Of a stretch of 64,000 bases of DNA, positions 16,591 through 24,593 are shown in pieces. Below the pieces are notes generated by a model. It made no database searches, had not been told where the DNA came from, and worked only from the letters and a program-made list of their open reading frames with translations. Numbering within the stretch: position 1 is the first letter of the stretch; each line of letters starts with the position of its first letter. The translations under genes and the position numbers were made by a program. The DNA is from Pararhizobium polonicum. Its GTDB lineage: Bacteria > Pseudomonadota > Alphaproteobacteria > Rhizobiales > Rhizobiaceae. The DNA lies in NCBI RefSeq assembly GCF_001687365.1, contig NZ_LGLV01000007.1, positions 124,001 to 188,000 on the forward strand. The letters run 5' to 3'.

Positions 16591-18197
16591 CCGATCATCG
16601 CAAGCAGCGTTTCGAGCCTGTCGGCGTCCCGTGGCAGCTTGTCGGTCCGCAGCCGCGATATGCGCGGAAAGCGCATGGCGACGCCGGATTTGTGCCGGCT
16701 GGAAAAATTGATGCCCTCGAAGGCAACCTCGACCACGAAGCCGTGGTCTGCTTCGGCGCGGATGGAGCGAACCGGGCCGAACCGCTCGACCGTATTGTTG
16801 CGGACGTAACGATCGAGCACTTCGAGCTCCGCGTCGGTAAAACCGAAATAGGCTTTGCCGACCGGCACCAGCACCTGCCTGCCGTCGCTTTCCGTCCAGA
16901 CGCCGAAGGTGAAGTCGGAATAGTAGCTCGACCGCTTGCCGTGTCCGCGCTGGGCATACATCAGCACTGCGTCGACATTGTAGGGCTCGCGCTTCCACTT
17001 GAACCAGGGTCCCTTCGATCGACCGGACGTATAGGGCGAATCCAACCGTTTCAGCATGATGCCTTCGATCACCGGATCGGGCGGATCGGTGCGCAGGCGG
17101 TCGAGTTCCTCCCAGCTGGAGAAAGGGACAAGCGGCGACAGGTCGAAATGCGAGGGGGCGGCCTTGTCGATCAGGGCGGAAAGCTCCGCGCGCCGAGTGA
17201 GAAAGCTCTCCGGCCGGATATCGCGCCTGCCGGAAAACAGCAGATCGTAGCCGCGGATGAAGGCGGGATAGTCCTCCAGCATCTTGCGCGTCACGGTTTT
17301 GCGGTTCAGCCGCTGTTGCAGGTCCGAAAAGGTGCGGGTGGCAAGGTTGGTGCGCATGGTGCCGCCGACCAGCAGTTCGCCGTCGATGATGCCTTCGAAA
17401 TCGGCCGCTTCGAGGATATCGGGAAAGGCCGCGGATATATCGTCGCCGCTGCGTGAATAGAGCCTGCGTGTGCCCGCCAGGTTGGCCAGCTGCACGCGAA
17501 TGCCGTCCCATTTCCATTCGGCGGCAAAGTCCTTCGGGTCGAGCGAAGCAAGATCGTTGTCGCCCACCGGCGTTGCCAGCATGACGGCGTGGAAAACCGC
17601 CGGCATATCCAGTTCCGGCTTGTCCGCCTTGCCGTCTAGCCACGGGAAAAGCGCGGTATAGGGCGGTGACAGGCCGTGCCAGAGCGTTTCGATTTCGGTG
17701 ATATCGACATTGCCCATGTCGGCCAGCGCCTGTTTCACCAGCCGCGCCGATACACCGATGCGCAGGCCGCCGGTGATGAGTTTCAGAAACGCGAAGCGGC
17801 TCGATCCTTCGAGCTGGTCGAGCAGGTTGCGGACGAGGCCATGGACATCCGCCCGCCCTGCCGTCTCCAGCCGGTGCATGACGGTACTGAGCGAGAGATC
17901 CGGCAGGGGCATCTCGCCGCCGGGCGGTCTCTCCCAGACCAGCGAAATCGTTTCGGCGAGATCGCCGACATAATCATAGGAATAGCGGAACAGTACCTCG
18001 TCCATCCGCTCCAGCACCAGTTGCCTCAGCACGTTCGGCTTCACGGTCTTGAGCGTCAGTGTGCCGGCGATGGCAGCGAGCGCATAGCCGCGATCGGGAT
18101 CGGGCGTGTTTCGAAAATAATCCGCCATCAGCATGATCTTGGCATTGCGCTGCGGGGTGAGGACCAGACGGTCGAGCAGTTCGGCGAAGGCGCGCAA
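16581..18197 (-). CDS. ATP-dependent DNA ligase (ligase-associated repair type)
   Basis: A 538-residue ATP-dependent ligase. An N-terminal DNA-binding domain (residues 1-~200) precedes the nucleotidyltransferase core with the adenylated lysine in EWKWDGIR (K229), motif III-like DGELLVGG, and the motif IV-V region IEGIMLKRLDSPYTSGRSKGPWFKWKR. A C-terminal OB-fold ends with the GVAMRFPRISRLRTDK motif. It matches the bacterial ligase that is encoded next to an MBL-fold exonuclease, which begins two bases upstream here. In many genomes an Lhr-like helicase and a phosphoesterase complete the set; neither is in this window. Confidence 0.92.
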   Translation of the reverse strand: MRAFAELLDRLVLTPQRNAKIMLMADYFRNTPDPDRGYALAAIAGTLTLKTVKPNVLRQLVLERMDEVLFRYSYDYVGDLAETISLVWERPPGGEMPLPDLSLSTVMHRLETAGRADVHGLVRNLLDQLEGSSRFAFLKLITGGLRIGVSARLVKQALADMGNVDITEIETLWHGLSPPYTALFPWLDGKADKPELDMPAVFHAVMLATPVGDNDLASLDPKDFAAEWKWDGIRVQLANLAGTRRLYSRSGDDISAAFPDILEAADFEGIIDGELLVGGTMRTNLATRTFSDLQQRLNRKTVTRKMLEDYPAFIRGYDLLFSGRRDIRPESFLTRRAELSALIDKAAPSHFDLSPLVPFSSWEELDRLRTDPPDPVIEGIMLKRLDSPYTSGRSKGPWFKWKREPYNVDAVLMYAQRGHGKRSSYYSDFTFGVWTESDGRQVLVPVGKAYFGFTDAELEVLDRYVRNNTVERFGPVRSIRAEADHGFVVEVAFEGINFSSRHKSGVAMRFPRISRLRTDKLPRDADRLETLLAMIGPA

Positions 18198-18199
18198 GG

Positions 18200-19210
18200 C
18201 TATTCTCCCTCGTCATCATAGCCGACGAGATGCAGCGGCCGTGCGGCGATGCCCTGCAATTCGCACCAGCGCACCAATGCTTCCTCGCGGCCATGGGTCA
18301 CCCAGACCTCGCCTGGCCCGATCTCGCCGATAGTTCCGGTCAGCTCCGGCCAGTCACAGTGATCCGAGATGATCATCGGCAGTTCGACGCCGCGCTGCTT
18401 GGCGCGCTGGCGCACCAGCATCCAGCCGGAGGCAAAGATGGATACGGGGTCGGGAAAGCGCCGCGCCCATTTGTCGGCGAAGGCAGACGGCGGGCCGATG
18501 ACGACGGCGCCTGCGAAGGATTGCTTGTCCTTCGTATCAAGCGTGGCAGGCCGGATATCGCCAAGGTCTATGCCTTCGCTCTCATAATAATCACAGAGCT
18601 TCGTCAGGGCGCCATGGATGAAGATGGGTTCGTCATACCCTGCTTCACGCAGGAGCGCGATGACACGCTGGGCCTTGCCAAGGGCATAGGCGCCGACCAG
18701 GTGAGTGCGTTCGGGGAATTGCCTGAGCGAGGTCAGTAGCTTGGCGATTTCGCCCCGATCGTCGGGATGATGAAAGACGGGCAAGCCAAAAGTCGCCTCG
18801 GTGATGAAGACATCGCAGACAACCGGCTCGAAGGAGAGGCAGGTCGGGTCGCGCCGACGCTTGTAGTCGCCTGAAACGACGATGCGCGTACCACCGGCCT
18901 CGACGGCGATCTGTGCCGAACCCAGGACATGACCGGCGGGGTGAAAACTGACGCTGACATCGCCGATGGCGGTTCTGGCGCCGAGTACGGCTTCCTGCGC
19001 GCTGACACAGAACGCATCGCCGTAGCGGATGCGCATGATGTCCAGCGTCTCGCGCGTTGCCAGTACGTGGGTATGGCCGGCCCGCGCATGGTCGGCATGT
19101 CCGTGCGTGACCAGCGCTCTTTCGACGGGCTGGACAGGATCGATATAGAACCCGCCCTTCTCGCAATAGAGACCCTTGGGCGTCGGATAAAGCAGCGTTT
19201 CCGGTTTCAT
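18200..19210 (-). CDS. Ligase-associated DNA exonuclease (MBL fold)
   Basis: A 336-residue metallo-beta-lactamase-fold nuclease of the ligase-associated type. The metal motif HGHADHARAG is at about residues 36-45, followed by HPAGHVLGSAQ near residue 95, VVSGDYKRR, a FGLPVFHHP segment and a C-terminal DHCDWPEL plus VTHGREEALVRW, as in CPSF-like nucleases. It is expected to process DNA ends for the ligase encoded two bases downstream. The ATG at 19210 gives MKPETLLYPTPKGLYC, the usual family start; an upstream ATG at 19231 lies in a hairpin and adds only seven residues. Confidence 0.9.
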   Translation of the reverse strand: MKPETLLYPTPKGLYCEKGGFYIDPVQPVERALVTHGHADHARAGHTHVLATRETLDIMRIRYGDAFCVSAQEAVLGARTAIGDVSVSFHPAGHVLGSAQIAVEAGGTRIVVSGDYKRRRDPTCLSFEPVVCDVFITEATFGLPVFHHPDDRGEIAKLLTSLRQFPERTHLVGAYALGKAQRVIALLREAGYDEPIFIHGALTKLCDYYESEGIDLGDIRPATLDTKDKQSFAGAVVIGPPSAFADKWARRFPDPVSIFASGWMLVRQRAKQRGVELPMIISDHCDWPELTGTIGEIGPGEVWVTHGREEALVRWCELQGIAARPLHLVGYDDEGE

Positions 19211-19219
19211 GGAAACGAA

Positions 19220-19251
19220 GATAGCTGGCAATCGTCCGGCTGCCAGCTATC
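19220..19251 (-). terminator. Hairpin between nucleoside hydrolase and exonuclease genes
   Basis: A perfect 11-bp stem (GATAGCTGGCA at 19220-19230 with TGCCAGCTATC at 19241-19251) lies between the two leftward genes, ending ten bases before the exonuclease ATG. The following T-run is weak (TTCGTTTCC). It could terminate the nucleoside hydrolase transcript or limit translation of the exonuclease. Confidence 0.5.
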
Positions 19252-19270
19252 GCGATGAATTTTTACCGGC

Positions 19271-20230
19271 TCAGGCTGCCGGGTTCAGCCCCAGCGTCTT
19301 CGAGATGAGATCAAGGACACCTTCGGCGTCGATGCCGACGCAGACATTCTGGCTTGGCAGGTTGTCCCAGGCGTTCGGCGGAAACAGGTGATCATCAGCC
19401 TTCTGGATGGTCTGGCCATCGGCGATACCGCCGCAGACGACGCGGATCGCACCGCTGCGCAGTGTGAAGAGTTCGGGCGCCACGACATAGACGCAGGCGC
19501 AGCTGTCATGCACCACCATGCCATCCTCGACATGCTGCTCGTAGAAATCGATGTAGAATTGCGAGATGTCGGAGAGCAGCTTTGCGCGCGCGCCGCCGGC
19601 AGCGACGATGTCAGCCAGCCGCTTGCGTGTCATCACGGTCTGTTCGGTCACGTCGAGCCCGACGACGACGACGGGCCAGGGCGCCGTCATCACGGCATCG
19701 GCGGCTTCCGGATCGCCATGGATATTGGCCTCGGCGGCCGGCGTGATATTTCCGCGCATATCGAAGGCGCCGCCCATGATGACGATCTCCTTGACGAGCA
19801 CGGCGATATCCGGATCGTCGCGCAGCGCCCGCGCCAGGTTGGTCATGCGGCCGACGGCGACGATGGTCACTTCGCCGGGATTTTCGCGCACGGTGTCGAT
19901 AATGAAGCGATGGGCGGGGCGGGGGTCGCAGGGCAGATCGACGGTTGCCGGTGCGCCGATATTGCCGAGACCGTCATCGCCATGAATACCGGTCGGCCAG
20001 CCGACATGTGGGCGTGCGGGATCGAGCGTTTCGCCCAGTCCGCGGGCGACGGGGGCGGCGATATCCCATTGCTGCTTCAGATACAGCGCATTGCGCGTCG
20101 TCGTTTCGATCGCGGCATTGCCGAAGACGCTGGTAATGCCGATCAGGTCGATCTGCGGGTGATTGTGCAGGAACAGCAGGGCCATCGCATCGTCGACGCC
20201 GGGGTCCGTATCAAAAATTACCTTGTGCAT
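19271..20230 (-). CDS. Inosine-uridine-type nucleoside hydrolase
   Basis: A 319-residue nucleoside N-ribohydrolase. The calcium-binding signature DTDPGVDDA stands at residues 7-15, and the protein carries the family IVAVGRMTNLA, VIMGGAFDMRGNITPAAEANIHGDPEA and C-terminal catalytic-histidine region (MVVHDSCACVY). It frees ribose and a base from nucleosides in the cytoplasm. Exact base preference cannot be told from sequence. It is preceded by the DadA-like gene on the same strand at a gap of 90 bases, so a shared transcript is possible but not required. Confidence 0.92.
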   Translation of the reverse strand: MHKVIFDTDPGVDDAMALLFLHNHPQIDLIGITSVFGNAAIETTTRNALYLKQQWDIAAPVARGLGETLDPARPHVGWPTGIHGDDGLGNIGAPATVDLPCDPRPAHRFIIDTVRENPGEVTIVAVGRMTNLARALRDDPDIAVLVKEIVIMGGAFDMRGNITPAAEANIHGDPEAADAVMTAPWPVVVVGLDVTEQTVMTRKRLADIVAAGGARAKLLSDISQFYIDFYEQHVEDGMVVHDSCACVYVVAPELFTLRSGAIRVVCGGIADGQTIQKADDHLFPPNAWDNLPSQNVCVGIDAEGVLDLISKTLGLNPAA

Positions 20231-20320
20231 GATGTCTTCTTTTCGTTGTTTGGAAAGGCTGCCGCCGTTTGAGCGGGAGAAGTTGGTGCGGCTGTGAAAG
20301 CCAGCCGCGTCCGTATCAGG

Positions 20321-21556
20321 TCATTGGAAGCGCTGGATGCCGAACGGTGCGAGATCCGGCGTTTCTCCGTCTTGCAGAAGCCCTGCGATCTTCTTGCCGG
20401 TAATGGCCGACAGCGTCAGGCCGAGATGGCCGTGGCCGAAGGCGAGCGCGATGCGCGGATCGTGCGGGCAAAGGCCGATCACCGGCACCGAATCCGGTGT
20501 CGACGGCCGGCGGCCCATCCATTCCGCGCCGCCGGTCTCCGGCAGGCTTGGAACGTAGCGGCGCATCTTCTGGCGCATGGCGGCGGCCCGGGCAAAATTT
20601 GCCGGCGCTTCCGGCTTTGCCAGTTCCACCGCGCCGCCGACCCGAAGGGCATTCCTGAGCGGCGTGGCGACGAAGCCGTGCTCGGCGAAGAAGATGGGCA
20701 GTTCCAGCGTCACCTGCGGAGCGGTGAAGGTGGTGTTGTAGCCGCGTTCGTTTTCAAGCAGGACCTTCATGCCCAGGCCACGAACGAGTGTCCGCGACCA
20801 GACGCCGGCGGATATCACCACCTTGTCGAATATGACAGGCGGCTGCCCCCCGGTAAGGAACGCAACGCCGTTGGTCTCCTGCCGGACGCTCTGCACCTCG
20901 GCATCGACAACCGTACCGCGCTGGCGGACATAGGCCTGGAGATGCCGGAGCAGGGCGAGCGGATCGAGGAAGGTCTGGTAGCCCGCGGAAAAGACGCCCC
21001 CGGCGAAGTTGCCTTCCAGCGCCGATACGCGGGATCTCGCTTGCGCCGCGTTCAGTTTTTCGACCGCATAACCCAGCAAGGCCGCATTCTCGCTTTCGTG
21101 GCGGAAAGCGGCCTCGACGGCTTTGTCTGTATCGAAGATCGTCAGGGCTCCCGTCGCTTTCATATGGCCTGAAAGGCCGGTCATGCGGGCAAGGTCTTCA
21201 TGGGCGGCGAGCGCTTGGCGCATCAGTCCCAGCAGGGCCGTGCGCGAGCGTTCGACCCGCGCCGGCGTTGCAGCCATCAGCAGGTTGACGAGCCAGGGCG
21301 TCAGAGCCGGCAGATCCTGCCAGCGCAGGGTCAGGGGGCCGAGTGGATCGAGCAGCCATTTGGGTGCCGACAGGATCATGTCCGGGCGGGCCAGCGGATC
21401 GATCTCGGGAACGGCGAGGATCCCGGCATTTCCGACGGATGCCGGCAGGCCGCCGATATCCTTTTCAAACACCGTGACCTCGTGTCCCTGCTCGATCAGG
21501 TGAACGGCGGTGGCGCATCCGATGATGCCTGCCCCTGCTATGCCAATGCGCGCCAT
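20321..21556 (-). CDS. FAD-dependent oxidoreductase, D-amino-acid dehydrogenase (DadA)-like
   Basis: A 411-residue DAO-family flavoprotein. The FAD-binding GAGIIG motif is at residues 7-12, with an acidic residue ending the second strand (VTVFEKD), and the second FAD segment near the C-terminus (VPVIGLCPHDPRIALAFGHGHLGLTLS) matches DadA proteins. It probably oxidises D-amino acids or related amines with electrons passed to the respiratory chain. Substrate is inferred only from the family. No racemase or transporter is adjacent. The divergent neighbour is the unknown gene at 21812. Confidence 0.85.
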   Translation of the reverse strand: MARIGIAGAGIIGCATAVHLIEQGHEVTVFEKDIGGLPASVGNAGILAVPEIDPLARPDMILSAPKWLLDPLGPLTLRWQDLPALTPWLVNLLMAATPARVERSRTALLGLMRQALAAHEDLARMTGLSGHMKATGALTIFDTDKAVEAAFRHESENAALLGYAVEKLNAAQARSRVSALEGNFAGGVFSAGYQTFLDPLALLRHLQAYVRQRGTVVDAEVQSVRQETNGVAFLTGGQPPVIFDKVVISAGVWSRTLVRGLGMKVLLENERGYNTTFTAPQVTLELPIFFAEHGFVATPLRNALRVGGAVELAKPEAPANFARAAAMRQKMRRYVPSLPETGGAEWMGRRPSTPDSVPVIGLCPHDPRIALAFGHGHLGLTLSAITGKKIAGLLQDGETPDLAPFGIQRFQ

Positions 21557-21811
21557 GATGTCGGAGATGTCCTTGTGCCGAACGGGATGTGAGCCCCGGT
21601 TTTAGCGGGGCGGCGGCCAAGAGCAACCGATTTTGCAGGCCGGTTTCGAGCAAAGTGCCAAAACAGGGCAAATCCGCGGGCCATCGGTCTGAAAGCGCTC
21701 AAACGTTTAAACTTTCCGAAACGTGGCCAAGATAGGGTTGGGGCCTCAAGCACAATAGGCAGCCCTGCGGTGACAGGCCATGGAGTTGAAGCTGATGACG
21801 GAGCGTCGCGC

Positions 21812-22561
21812 GTGACATCGGTCTTTAAAAAGATACGCCTCCCCCGCAAGGTGATGTTCCTCATCGCCGGCATTGTCGTGCTGTCGGGCGCATCCGGCGC
21901 CTTCGCTGTCTATTCCGGCAAGGACGCCTTGCTGCGTGTCGCCGGACGGCAAGTGCCTTCGGTCTCGGGGCTTTCCTGCACCACCGTCGAGACCGTGAAG
22001 ATGCGCCGCAACGGCCAACGCTGGATCCGCAAATATGTCAGCACGGATTCGGCCGAGGGCGTCGATCGTGTCCGCACGGCATTGCGCATCACCGGCCTGC
22101 TTGCCAGTGAAGAAAAGGCGGATCTCTATCAGGTCGTCGTGCTCGATGAAGCCGGACCGCTGGACCGGGCCCACCGCCGCGGCCCTGCCATCGGTGCCGA
22201 GGTCATTTTTGCGCCAGACCCGGGCAAACTGCCGGGGATGAGCGCGCCCTTCGTCGCCCGCTATAATGACGGCAAGGCAAACACGGTTGGTCTTTTCTAC
22301 GGCCGCGACGTCGTTCTTTCCGCCGACGATATCCAGACCACCCTGACGGCGATGAACGACAGGTCCGATTGCTTCGACCCGGTTGCCGCAGCCGAGGCTG
22401 CGGGCTCCGCCGGATCGGAATCCGGGGCAGAGAGCATTGAGGTTGCCGAGGGACCGGTCGAGGTCGAAGCCGATGAAAAAGGGTTTTTCGGCTCGATGAT
22501 GGCAATGGTCTGGGGTGACAAGGCTGCACCAGCCGAACCGGCAGAAGCTGCCGGTCACTGA
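21812..22561 (+). CDS. Unknown protein with N-terminal membrane anchor
   Basis: About 249 residues from a GTG at 21812, which has a GGAG site eight bases upstream; another GTG at 21770 is in frame but lacks a site. A basic N-terminus (SVFKKIRLPRK) is followed by one hydrophobic segment (VMFLIAGIVVLSGASGAF), so it is probably an exported or anchored periplasmic protein. The middle contains a single Cys pair candidate (LSCTTVE; SDCFDPV) and the C-terminus is acidic and Glu/Ala-rich. I do not recognise the family; related hypothetical proteins with this layout are expected in rhizobia. Confidence 0.7.
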   Translation: MTSVFKKIRLPRKVMFLIAGIVVLSGASGAFAVYSGKDALLRVAGRQVPSVSGLSCTTVETVKMRRNGQRWIRKYVSTDSAEGVDRVRTALRITGLLASEEKADLYQVVVLDEAGPLDRAHRRGPAIGAEVIFAPDPGKLPGMSAPFVARYNDGKANTVGLFYGRDVVLSADDIQTTLTAMNDRSDCFDPVAAAEAAGSAGSESGAESIEVAEGPVEVEADEKGFFGSMMAMVWGDKAAPAEPAEAAGH

Positions 22562-22622
22562 CGGATTTTCCGATCGAGCCTGTGTGTGGTTGCGCCAGGC
22601 AAGACGGTTGGCAGCTGTCCTG

Positions 22623-22796
22623 TCAAAGCACCGCGTTGCCGGCGATGAAGGCGAGCACCACGAAGATCAGGAAGATGATCAGGGCGATGGCAAACAGCAC
22701 ACGCGCGATCGTCGCGGTTGCGGCCGAGACGCCGGAAAAACCGAGAAAACCGGTAATCAGCGAGATGACGAGGAAGATGAGCGCCCATTTCAGCAT
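22623..22796 (-). CDS. DUF1328 family small membrane protein
   Basis: A 57-residue, two-helix membrane protein: MLKWALIFLVISLITGFLG, then ATATIARVLFAIALIIFLIF. This matches the DUF1328 (UPF0391) family in sequence and length. The ATG at 22796 has an AAAGGA site nine bases upstream; the open frame upstream to 22886 is non-coding. These proteins are common, often stress-induced in the family, and of unknown role. It is convergent with the unknown gene at 21812. Confidence 0.85.
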   Translation of the reverse strand: MLKWALIFLVISLITGFLGFSGVSAATATIARVLFAIALIIFLIFVVLAFIAGNAVL

Positions 22797-22864
22797 GGAA
22801 GGGTTCCTTTCAGATTCTGCGGACATTGACGCGCAGGACCCTGAAAAGTTCCATCGGCTGATGG

Positions 22865-22898
22865 GAACGCGCCATCCTGTTTCCAAAATGGCGCGTTC
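22865..22898 (-). terminator. Terminator-like hairpin after lysS
   Basis: An 11-bp perfect stem (GAACGCGCCAT at 22865-22875 with ATGGCGCGTTC at 22888-22898) lies 12 bases past the lysS stop. A T-rich run is present on the plus-strand side only (CGTCGTTTTGTC), so for lysS it is a stem without a classical U-tract. Confidence 0.5.
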
Positions 22899-22909
22899 GT
22901 CGTTTTGTC

Positions 22910-24403
22910 TCAGTCGGCCTTGTTGCGGCGGGCCGGGAAGAGGATGATGTCGCGGATCGACGGTGCGTTGGTGAGCAGCATGATCAGGCGATCGACGCCG
23001 ATGCCGAGGCCGCCGGCGGGCGGCATGCCCTGGTCGATGGCATCGAGGAATTCGTCGTCCAGCTGCTTGTCCTTTTCACCTCGGGCATGCGCCTGTTCCA
23101 GCTGCTCGACCATGCGCTTGCGCTGCTCTTCCGGGTCGTTCAGTTCCGAGAAGGCGTTGCCGAGTTCCCAGGCATTGCAATAGGTCTCGAAACGCTCGAC
23201 CAGACGCGGCTCGCCGGGCACTTCCTTGGCGAAGGGCGAAATGTCCTTCGGGAAATGCGTGACATGGCTTGGCTGGATCAGCGTGCCCTCGACCTTTTCC
23301 TCGAAGATGAAGGCCAGGCACTCACCCCAGGTCCAGTCCTTCTCGACTTCGAAGCCGGCGGCCTTGGCGGCGGTGCGGGCTTCCTCGTCGGTCTTCATCG
23401 CAATGAAGTCGAGGCCGGTGGCTTCCTTGACGGCGTCGGGCATGGGCACGCGTTTGAACGGACCCTTGAAGGAGATTTCCTTGTCGCCAAAGGCGAATTC
23501 GGTCGTGCCGTGAATGCTCATCGCCAGCTTTGAGAACAGCCGTTCGACGAGGTCCATGATATCCTCGTAGTCGGCATAGGCCCAGTAGCATTCCATCATG
23601 GTGAATTCGGGATTGTGCCGGGTGGAGACGCCTTCGTTGCGGAAGTTCCGGTTGATCTCGAACACCTTGTCGGTGAGGCCCGACACCAGCGTGCGCTTCA
23701 AAAACAGTTCCGGTGCGATGCGCAGGTACATGTCGAGCTTCAGCGTGTTGTGATGCGTCTTGAAAGGTTCGGCGGTGGCGCCGCCATAGACCGAATGCAG
23801 CATCGGCGTTTCGACTTCCATGAAACCGTCGTCTTCCATGAAGCGGCGGATGCCGGAGACGATTTTCGAGCGCTGCTGGAAGCGGAGCTTGGATTCCTCG
23901 TTGGTCATGATGTCGAGATGGCGCTTGCGGTAGCGCTGTTCGATGTCAGACAGGCCATGCCATTTTTCCGGCATCGGCAGCAGCGACTTGGTCAGCATGG
24001 TGATCTCATGCGCGTTGATCGACAGTTCGCCGCGCTTGGTGCGCCGGACAGTACCGGTGACGCCGATGATGTCGCCGAGATCGATCAGCGGCAAAAGGTT
24101 TCTTGCCTCTTCCGGCGTGGTGTCCTTGTGGGAAAAGATCTGGATCTTGCCGCCGGCGTCATGGATGTCCATGAACATGCCGGAATTGCGCGAGGAGTAG
24201 ACTCGGCCGGCGACGGTGACGACATCTTCGGTCACCACATCGGCTTCCAGGCTCTCATATTTGCTGGCCAGTTCCGCATTGGTGATGGTGCGGTGGAAAT
24301 GCGCCGGATAGACGTCGCCGATCTTGTCGCGCAGCATCTTCAACTTTTGCGCGCGCACTTCGGTGACGTCGGAGGAGAGGGCGGTTTCGGTCTTTTCGGT
24401 CAT
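22910..24403 (-). CDS. lysS: Lysyl-tRNA synthetase, class II
   Basis: LysRS attaches lysine to tRNA-Lys. The 497-residue protein has an N-terminal OB-fold anticodon domain (VTVAGRVYSSRNSGMFMDIHDAGGKIQIF) and a class II core: motif 1 near GIRRFMEDDGFMEVETPMLHSVYGGATAEPF, motif 2 around FEINRNFRNEGVSTRHNPEFTMMECY, and motif 3 with PPAGGLGIGVDRLIMLLT. Length is standard. It is followed on the same strand by the small DUF1328 gene and preceded by gltX, with a GC-rich palindromic repeat between gltX and lysS. Confidence 0.96.
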   Translation of the reverse strand: MTEKTETALSSDVTEVRAQKLKMLRDKIGDVYPAHFHRTITNAELASKYESLEADVVTEDVVTVAGRVYSSRNSGMFMDIHDAGGKIQIFSHKDTTPEEARNLLPLIDLGDIIGVTGTVRRTKRGELSINAHEITMLTKSLLPMPEKWHGLSDIEQRYRKRHLDIMTNEESKLRFQQRSKIVSGIRRFMEDDGFMEVETPMLHSVYGGATAEPFKTHHNTLKLDMYLRIAPELFLKRTLVSGLTDKVFEINRNFRNEGVSTRHNPEFTMMECYWAYADYEDIMDLVERLFSKLAMSIHGTTEFAFGDKEISFKGPFKRVPMPDAVKEATGLDFIAMKTDEEARTAAKAAGFEVEKDWTWGECLAFIFEEKVEGTLIQPSHVTHFPKDISPFAKEVPGEPRLVERFETYCNAWELGNAFSELNDPEEQRKRMVEQLEQAHARGEKDKQLDDEFLDAIDQGMPPAGGLGIGVDRLIMLLTNAPSIRDIILFPARRNKAD

Positions 24404-24475
24404 AGGGCTCGCCTTATCGATGCGGCATATCTTGAAATTGTGTCAATCATAGTCGGTGCGGCTTGCCCGGTCTAA

Positions 24476-24575
24476 CCCTCCCCCTTGTGGGGAGGGTCGG
24501 AGCGAAGCGGAGGGGAGGGGTTCTTTACCTATTAAAAGGAAGTCCCCTCCCCAACCCTCCCCACAAGGGGGAGGG
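24476..24575. repeat. GC-rich palindromic intergenic repeat, copy 1
   Basis: A 100-base cruciform-capable element between gltX and lysS. Its outer arms are perfect 22-base inverted repeats (24476-24497 and 24554-24575, cores CCCTCCCCCTTG and CAAGGGGGAGGG); inner G-rich and C-rich blocks (GGAGGGGAGGGG; TCCCCTCCCC) can pair as well. A second element of the same style is at 44449-44572. Such CCCTCCCC-type palindromes are scattered through intergenic spaces of rhizobial genomes. Confidence 0.85.
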
Positions 24576-24593
24576 AGTTTACCGCGCAAGCCT

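Noticed and set aside
24476..24575. Palindrome between gltX and lysS as an ordinary terminator of gltX
   Set aside because: The arms are 22 bases with further internal pairing and the design recurs at 44449, so a repeat element is a better description, though it may also stop transcription.
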